This document shows, piece after piece, positions 4,818-8,774 of a stretch of DNA of 8,774 bases; the first letter of the stretch is position 1; each line of letters opens with the position of its first letter. Under the pieces are notes generated by a model. That model was not told where the DNA came from, searched no databases, and was given only the letters and a program-made list of their open reading frames with translations. Location: positions 1 to 8,774 of the forward strand of contig JAQTOL010000114.1 of assembly GCA_028748945.1 (NCBI GenBank). Reading direction: 5' to 3'. The stretch comes from Paludibacter sp. GTDB taxonomy: Bacteria; Bacteroidota; Bacteroidia; Bacteroidales; Paludibacteraceae. Both the position numbers and the translations under genes were made by a program.

Positions 4818-5791
4818 ACAGACTTATTCCACTAAAAAAAATATATTTCCTCGTTTTATTATTTGTGTTTTCACAAATGAATGCTCAAAAAACTGAAAAG
4901 TTCTTTGACTTCCGAATGAATGAATGTAAACCTAATGTTGCAAGGTTTTATAGTCTTGTAGTTAAAACAGATTCCGGATATTGCCGGAAAGATTTTTATA
5001 TTAGAGAACGTAAATTACAGATGTACGGCAATTACAAAGATTCATTACTTCAAATTCCTACCGGAAAATTTTATTATTTTCATGCCAATGGTTCTCCTAA
5101 AGCAGTAGGAAAATATGTGAATGGTGAAAAAGAAGAACTCTGGTTGAGTTTTCATATCAATAAAATGTTGAGTGATTCAACTGTTTATATTCATGGTAAA
5201 CAGATTGGTACAAGTTTGTCGTGGTATCCTAACGGTTACTTATCTGATTCAATTTACACAAATGAAGATGGTAGCGGTTATTCTGTGTCTTGGTTTGATA
5301 ATGGTTCTATTTCGTCGAGAGGGAAATATTCAGCAGGACATAAACAAGATGGTTTATGGAAATACTATCATATAAATGGAAAAAACAGCTCATTAGAAAC
5401 TTATTCCGATTCAAAATTGATTGACAAGAAATACTTTGACGAAGATGGCATTCAGATGAATGATACAACTAATCATGATAAGCCAGCTAGATTCATTTAC
5501 AATGATGATAAAAATTCATGGCTTAAATATCTAGATAAAAAAATCTATTACCCGTTTAATCAGAAAATCATTAATGGTGATACGGCAGTGGTTACCGTAG
5601 ATTTTACTGTTAATGAAGACGGAATGGTAGAAAATGTATATACAAGTACAACTTTTAGCGAAAGATTCGACCGGGAAGCAGAAAATGCGATTAAAGAATC
5701 ACCCCAATGGGATCCTGCCATTGAGCATAACAGAAAAGTAAAATGCAGATTTAAACAAGTCGTGACATTTTCGAATTCAAAGAGACGGTAA
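4814..5791 (+). CDS. Exported MORN-repeat protein with TonB C-terminal domain
   Basis: A 325-residue protein. Residues 1-25 form a signal peptide (IYFLVLLFVFS, cleavage near MNAQ-K). Residues about 80-210 hold repeated 'G.w..yy.NG.....G.y..G...G' units (TGKFYYFHANGSPKAVGKYVNGEKEELW; SLSWYPNGYLSDSIY; SVSWFDNGSISSRGKY; DGLWKYYHINGK), typical of MORN_2/YwqK-like repeats. Residues about 236-320 (WLKYLDKKIYYPF...VTVDFTVNEDGMVENV...FDREAENAIKESPQWDPA...VKCRFKQVVTF) form a TonB C-terminal domain. There is no N-terminal transmembrane anchor or Pro-rich linker, so it is not a classical energy-transducing TonB; such stand-alone MORN/TonB_C proteins are frequent in Bacteroidota and of unknown role. It sits between B4 and C2. 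Domain calls are firm; function is open. Confidence 0.9.
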   Translation: MNRLIPLKKIYFLVLLFVFSQMNAQKTEKFFDFRMNECKPNVARFYSLVVKTDSGYCRKDFYIRERKLQMYGNYKDSLLQIPTGKFYYFHANGSPKAVGKYVNGEKEELWLSFHINKMLSDSTVYIHGKQIGTSLSWYPNGYLSDSIYTNEDGSGYSVSWFDNGSISSRGKYSAGHKQDGLWKYYHINGKNSSLETYSDSKLIDKKYFDEDGIQMNDTTNHDKPARFIYNDDKNSWLKYLDKKIYYPFNQKIINGDTAVVTVDFTVNEDGMVENVYTSTTFSERFDREAENAIKESPQWDPAIEHNRKVKCRFKQVVTFSNSKRR

Positions 5792-5835
5792 TAGAAAAAA
5801 AATTGGCAGAATATAAAATGATAGAGACAAAACAC

Positions 5836-5918
5836 CTGCTCCCGCGCGATCGTATCGCGTGTAAAAAGAATAAATAATATAGTAATGCCACACGATACAA
5901 TCGTGCGGCAGCGTGTGG
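5836..5918 (+). repeat. Family C palindromic element (C2), uninterrupted form
   Basis: CTGCTCCCGCGCGATCGTATCGCG, connector, then ATGCCACACGATacaATCGTGCGGCAGCGTG. The hairpins are CGCGAT/ATCGCG and CACGAT/ATCGTG. This copy lacks the 18-base palindrome found in C1 and so represents the simpler state. It lies 44 bases after the MORN/TonB_C stop. The remainder of the 240-base gap contains TTATTGGCGG (5935-5944), a weak candidate opening box for the next unit. Confidence 0.75.
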
Positions 5919-6032
5919 CTCAACTTTCAAGTTCTTATTGGCGGACAATTCCTCATAAATTTTTATAGGAAGAAAAAACGAAAGGACATATTTTATACTT
6001 TACAACTACAACTATAACGACCAAGAAAAAAT

Positions 6033-6446
6033 ATGTGGGAACCTAAGACAGAAAATGAACTGTTACGAGATGAAAAGAAGAAAGAAAAAGACGCGAAATT
6101 TATAGGAATATTTTTCTTCCTTCTTCTTCCTTTTATATTAACTGTTCTAAATAAATTCATTGGAACACAAGCTTACAGAGGTGCGCCATTTGGCCAAACC
6201 TTGTCTTGGACGCAAATTTTAGAAGTTCTACCGAAAATGTTCTTTTTAAGTAGTATCGGTGGAATTCTTATGTATTTGGCATTTAGAAAATTTAATAATA
6301 TCACAACCCAAGTATGTCCTAAATGTGGGAAACTTAGACAGTTTAAGAAAAATGATAATTGCGATTGTGAATGCGGAGGAGAATTTAGGTTATTATCTGA
6401 AATGAAATGGATTGAAAACAAAAAACAAGAACAAAACAAAGATTAA
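6033..6446 (+). CDS. Two-helix membrane protein with C-terminal zinc ribbon
   Basis: A 137-residue protein. A charged N-terminus (residues 1-22, rich in K and E) precedes a first membrane segment at about 23-42 (FIGIFFFLLLPFILTVLNKF); a second lies at about 66-84 (LPKMFFLSSIGGILMYLAF). By the positive-inside tendency both ends should be cytoplasmic. The tail has a zinc-ribbon-like cysteine set, CPKCGK (C95, C98) and NCDCECGGEF (C110, C112, C114), fitting a metal-binding or structural ribbon. No enzyme motif is seen and no specific family is recognised. The ATG at 6033 gives a sensible N-terminus. This is the only gene between C2 and A2. A weak promoter TACTTTAC lies at about 5995-6002. The membrane and zinc-ribbon description is confident; the role is unknown. 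Confidence 0.8.
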   Translation: MWEPKTENELLRDEKKKEKDAKFIGIFFFLLLPFILTVLNKFIGTQAYRGAPFGQTLSWTQILEVLPKMFFLSSIGGILMYLAFRKFNNITTQVCPKCGKLRQFKKNDNCDCECGGEFRLLSEMKWIENKKQEQNKD

Positions 6447-6470
6447 ACAATGTTTGACAACCAAGCTACA

Positions 6471-6600
6471 AGCCGCCTAATACACGCTCACCTGCTTTAT
6501 TACATGTGCTTGCTGCATTTACTCCCGCATTCACTTTGTCGTTGGGCGAAAGTGAAGCTCCCGCAAAGAGACAATGAACATAGGCTCGGTTGTTATAAGC
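6471..6600 (+). repeat. Family A palindromic element (A2), attC-like site before the MutS-like gene
   Basis: Left box AGCCGCCTAATACACG (6471-6486). The core hairpin is TTCACTTT (6530-6537) with AAAGTGAA (6549-6556), flanked on both sides by an unpaired CTCCCGC (6522-6528 and 6558-6564), as in A1. It ends with CATAGGCTCGGTTGTTATAAGC, matching CATAGCCTCGGTCGTCAG in A1 (234-250). The opening box of the MutS-like unit is GTTATAAGC (6592-6600). At 130 bases it is within the size range of integron attC sites. The minus-strand open frame 6466-6723 is not a gene. Confidence 0.75.
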
Positions 6601-6624
6601 TATACTAAAAAAATAAAAAAATGA
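6574..6624 (+). CDS. 16-codon leader frame overlapping the MutS-like gene start (ATGA)
   Basis: ATG at 6574, inside A2, opens MNIGSVVISYTKKIKK, and its TGA (6622-6624) overlaps the MutS-like ATG (6621). The frame starts in the recombination-site-like sequence and crosses the proposed cassette border at 6592, so the first part of the leader would belong to the site and the rest to the cassette. Confidence 0.3.
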   Translation: MNIGSVVISYTKKIKK

Positions 6625-7961
6625 CTTTTGATACTGACAGGCAAACATTAGCAGACTTAAATATATTCCCCCAAGAACGGGGAGTTCAGTCTGTCTTTGA
6701 TTATTACAATCGAACTCAAACAACCGGGGGGAAAGATTTGCTTTTAAGTTTCATGGGTAGTCCTTTAAATGATTTAAATGAAATAAACTCCCGGATTTGT
6801 TCGATTCAGTTTTTACATGATAATAATTTACAGTGCGAATTGGAAAGAAAGGATTTAGATGCTGTCGAATACTATCTAAAGCTGGACCAGGCTATCTTGA
6901 AAGATAATTTGATAGATTCATTGTATACCTACCTTTCTGACCGTATAAATAAAAGTAATGAATACTACCTAATTTCCAGAGGTCTTCAATGTCTTTATAA
7001 ACATATCCGGAATCTGATAGACTTTTTTGAAAACGATGACCTACCGGAGCTTCCTGATTTTTTAGCTGAATTTAAAAACGAAGTGGACATACTAAAATAT
7101 CATCCGGATTTCAAATCATTTACCAATAGAGACAGACAAAAACTGAACTTCCGACAAATAAGCCGATTCGATTATTTGATTCGAAAAAGTGAGAAAGGAA
7201 TAATTGTAAAGATACTTGAATTTACATACATTCTTGACAGTTATATTTCCTTAGCCGGTATTGCAAAAGAAAAAGAATTAGGATTTCCAACATTTATCGA
7301 AGCGTCAAATCCGAAAATAAAAATGGAAGGTCTCTTTCATCCTTTGATTGAGAATCCTGTAAAAAATGACATTCATTTTAGTGATGACGAAAATCTCTGT
7401 TTTGTTACGGGCGCAAATATGGCAGGAAAATCTACTTTTTTAAAATCAATAGGATTATGTGTTTACCTTTCTCATATTGGTTTTCCTGTTCCTGCAAGAA
7501 CAATGGAAACTCCATTGTTCAACGGACTATATTCAACCATTAATATTTCGGACGATATCAATAAAGGTTATAGCCATTATTACAGTGAAGTGAAAAGAGT
7601 AAAAGATATTACTCTGTGGATTAAAGAACGAAAAAGAGTTTTTGTTATCTTTGATGAATTATTCAGGGGAACAAACGTAAAAGATGCATTTGACGCAACC
7701 CGAATGATTACAGAGGGATTTACACGAATTAAAAACTCAGTCTTTTTTATTTCAACACATATCGTTGAAGTAGGGAAAGAACTTGAAAAATCAGACAAAA
7801 TCTGTTTTAAGTGTTTTGAATCAAAACTAGAGAACGGGAAACCAATATACAATTATAAACTAATGGACGGTATGTCTTCCGAAAGACTTGGATTGACAAT
7901 TCTAAAGAATGAACGCATTCTCGAAATAATTGACGAAATCGCAGAAAATGAAAAAAAGTAA
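6621..7961 (+). CDS. MutS-family ATPase lacking the mismatch-recognition domain
   Basis: A 446-residue protein. Residues 8-70 (TLADLNIFPQERGVQSVFDYYNRTQTTGGKDLL...) and on to about 230 form a MutS core/lever region (domain III type), starting directly with the 'RTQTTGG' segment found in MutS cores. Residues 235-446 are the MutS domain V ATPase: Walker A GANMAGKST (264-272), Walker B VIFDE with DELFRGTN (342-352), the STH motif (378-380), and YKLMDGMSSERLGLTIL (412-428), matching the 'YxLxxGxxxxxxGlxva' end motif. The N-terminal mismatch-binding domain with its Phe-x-Glu is absent, as is a Smr nuclease domain, so this is neither canonical MutS nor MutS2; short MutS-like proteins of this kind occur in Bacteroidota with unclear roles, perhaps acting on branched DNA. 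Its stop overlaps the terminal box at 7957-7971. DNA-dependent ATPase activity is likely; the substrate is unknown. Confidence 0.92.
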   Translation: MTFDTDRQTLADLNIFPQERGVQSVFDYYNRTQTTGGKDLLLSFMGSPLNDLNEINSRICSIQFLHDNNLQCELERKDLDAVEYYLKLDQAILKDNLIDSLYTYLSDRINKSNEYYLISRGLQCLYKHIRNLIDFFENDDLPELPDFLAEFKNEVDILKYHPDFKSFTNRDRQKLNFRQISRFDYLIRKSEKGIIVKILEFTYILDSYISLAGIAKEKELGFPTFIEASNPKIKMEGLFHPLIENPVKNDIHFSDDENLCFVTGANMAGKSTFLKSIGLCVYLSHIGFPVPARTMETPLFNGLYSTINISDDINKGYSHYYSEVKRVKDITLWIKERKRVFVIFDELFRGTNVKDAFDATRMITEGFTRIKNSVFFISTHIVEVGKELEKSDKICFKCFESKLENGKPIYNYKLMDGMSSERLGLTILKNERILEIIDEIAENEKK

Positions 7962-8012
7962 AGTTTATAACGAATATATGCGTAATGTACATAACCCCGG
8001 GTTGTTAGTCGC
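7957..8012 (+). repeat. Short attC-like site (D) after the MutS-like gene
   Basis: AGTAAAGTTTATAAC (7957-7971) complements 13 of 15 bases at the unit's start, GTTATAAGCTATACT (6592-6606), and includes the stop codon (7959-7961). The site continues through a small AACCCcGGGTT palindrome (7993-8003) to GTTGTTAGTCGC, whose GTTAGTCGC (8004-8012) is another GTTRRRY-type box. At about 55 bases it is the most compact site here and close to the lower size limit of attC sites. The GGTTGTTA at its right end matches the end of A2. Confidence 0.6.
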
Positions 8013-8052
8013 AGTCTATCTATTTTAAAATATCAATCAATCAATTTTGAAA

Positions 8053-8774
8053 ATGAAGATGCTTTTTAAAACTGAAATGAAAATGCTGTTATTTATAGTA
8101 TTTTCCTTCGTTTTGCTACTCGAACCGCAGCGGTTAAATGCACAAACGATCACTTCAAATCAAACCGGCAACAATAACGGCTTCTATTATTCCTTTTGGA
8201 ACCATGGAGCGGAAGGGACTACTTTTACGGGAACACCCACGATGACATTGGGAACTGCCGGCAATTACAGTGTCACCTGGTCGAATACAAATAATTTTAC
8301 TGCCGGCAAAGGTTGGGCTGTCGGGAGTCCGAACCGGGTTATTCACTTCTCAGGCGGTTTCGATGGAGGCTCTAATGGATATTTAGCTGTGTATGGCTGG
8401 ACGAAAAATGCACTGATTGAATATTATGTGGTTGAAAGTTATGGTTCCTGGACACCGCCGGGAGGAACATCATTAGGCAGTTTTAGCAGCGATGGAGGTA
8501 CTTATAATATCTATCTCACAACGCGTACAAATCAACCTTCCATTGTAGGTACAGCAACTTTTCAACAGTTTTGGAGTGTCCGCACATCGAAGAGATCGAG
8601 CGGAACAGTAAGCTTTGCCAACCACGTTGCTGCCTGGAAGGCAAAGGGGATGAATCTGGGTTCTGTGTGGGATTATCAGATTATGGAAACCGAGGGATAT
8701 CATAGTAGTGGGAGTTCTAATATTACTGTGAGTGGAAGTATCGAAACAGCTTTAATATCCGTCCCTTTTCGGGA
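8053..8774 (+). CDS. GH11 endo-1,4-beta-xylanase, 5' part (gene continues past the window)
   Basis: Open from ATG 8053 to the edge, 240 codons without a stop. Residues 11-30 form a signal peptide ([20 protein letters not shown], cut before QTITS), so it is secreted. Residues 31-231 cover a complete GH11 jelly-roll: [39 protein letters not shown] with nucleophile Glu123, the thumb region [11 protein letters not shown] (160-170), QFWSVR, and [16 protein letters not shown] with acid/base Glu214. It retains hydrolysis of beta-1,4-xylan bonds in plant hemicellulose. Asn81 occupies the position that is Asp in acid-active GH11 enzymes, predicting a neutral to alkaline optimum. Beyond residue 231 a linker and extra domain (carbohydrate-binding or secretion) are expected but unseen. 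In-frame ATGs at 8059, 8077 and 8083 are alternative starts. Its base composition is richer in G+C than its neighbours. No sequence resembling a promoter was found. Confidence 0.95.
   Translation, partial: MKMLFKTEMKMLLFIVFSFVLLLEPQRLNAQTITSNQTGNNNGFYYSFWNHGAEGTTFTGTPTMTLGTAGNYSVTWSNTNNFTAGKGWAVGSPNRVIHFSGGFDGGSNGYLAVYGWTKNALIEYYVVESYGSWTPPGGTSLGSFSSDGGTYNIYLTTRTNQPSIVGTATFQQFWSVRTSKRSSGTVSFANHVAAWKAKGMNLGSVWDYQIMETEGYHSSGSSNITVSGSIETALISVPFR

Noticed and set aside
6466..6723. 85-codon minus-strand open frame
   Set aside because: It covers the A2 element and the start of the MutS-like gene in antisense; no conserved motif.
352..8012. Elements considered as a CRISPR array or simple MITEs
   Set aside because: Repeats are long, structured, of several families and separated by genes, so not CRISPR. 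No consistent terminal inverted repeat with target duplication is visible, so MITE is less apt, though not excluded for the small palindromes.
381..8774. tRNA, rRNA or classical riboswitch
   Set aside because: No cloverleaf-like GTTCGA-containing stems, rRNA signatures or known riboswitch motifs were seen in the gaps.

Overview
The window looks like accessory DNA from a Bacteroidota genome. Three secreted proteins have signal peptides ending in the typical 'AQ' (SAQ-K, NAQ-K, NAQ-T). Two proteins carry carboxypeptidase-regulatory-like beta-sandwich domains, and one joins MORN-type repeats to a TonB C-terminal domain. Candidate promoters match the Bacteroidota/Flavobacterium form TTG-N17-23-TAnnTTTG, and gene starts lack Shine-Dalgarno sequences. 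The species cannot be named from sequence alone.

Layout, left to right. A truncated minus-strand reading frame lies at bases 1-50, followed by a hairpin. Then come plus-strand genes, nearly all isolated, separated by long palindrome-rich elements: a DUF4062-type gene broken by an in-frame TAA (381-1283), a small lipoprotein (1557-2054), an exported regulatory-like-domain protein (2415-3116), two unrecognised proteins (3285-3821 and 4217-4588), a MORN/TonB_C protein (4814-5791), a two-helix membrane protein with a zinc ribbon (6033-6446), a stand-alone MutS-family ATPase (6621-7961), and the 5' part of a GH11 endo-xylanase gene that leaves the window (8053-8774). The xylanase gene is visibly richer in G+C than the rest.

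The intergenic elements fall into families: A (121-360, 6471-6600), B (1285-1504, 2101-2216, 3855-4092, 4709-4765), C (3165-3255, 5836-5918) and a short D (7957-8012). The main observation is that several genes are bracketed by sequences complementary to each other and specific to that gene. Each unit begins with a GTTRnnn-like box and ends with its reverse complement: 352-366 with 1281-1295, 1496-1510 with 2101-2116, 4084-4098 with 4709-4723, and 6592-6606 with 7957-7971. This is the geometry of integron gene cassettes, where the first bases of a cassette pair with the R'' box of its own attC site. The genes are co-oriented and single, stop codons run into the terminal box in two cases, and the sites fold. 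No integrase is in the window. I infer an integron-like cassette array with unusually long and elaborate sites, possibly ending at the xylanase gene.

Two further patterns go with this. Small palindromes appear to have been inserted into the tips of larger hairpins in families B and C. Four genes (1557, 4217, 4814, 6621) are preceded by a 12- to 20-codon reading frame whose TGA overlaps the gene's ATG as ATGA, which could couple their translation. There is no sign that the cargo proteins form one pathway; they read as independent passengers.
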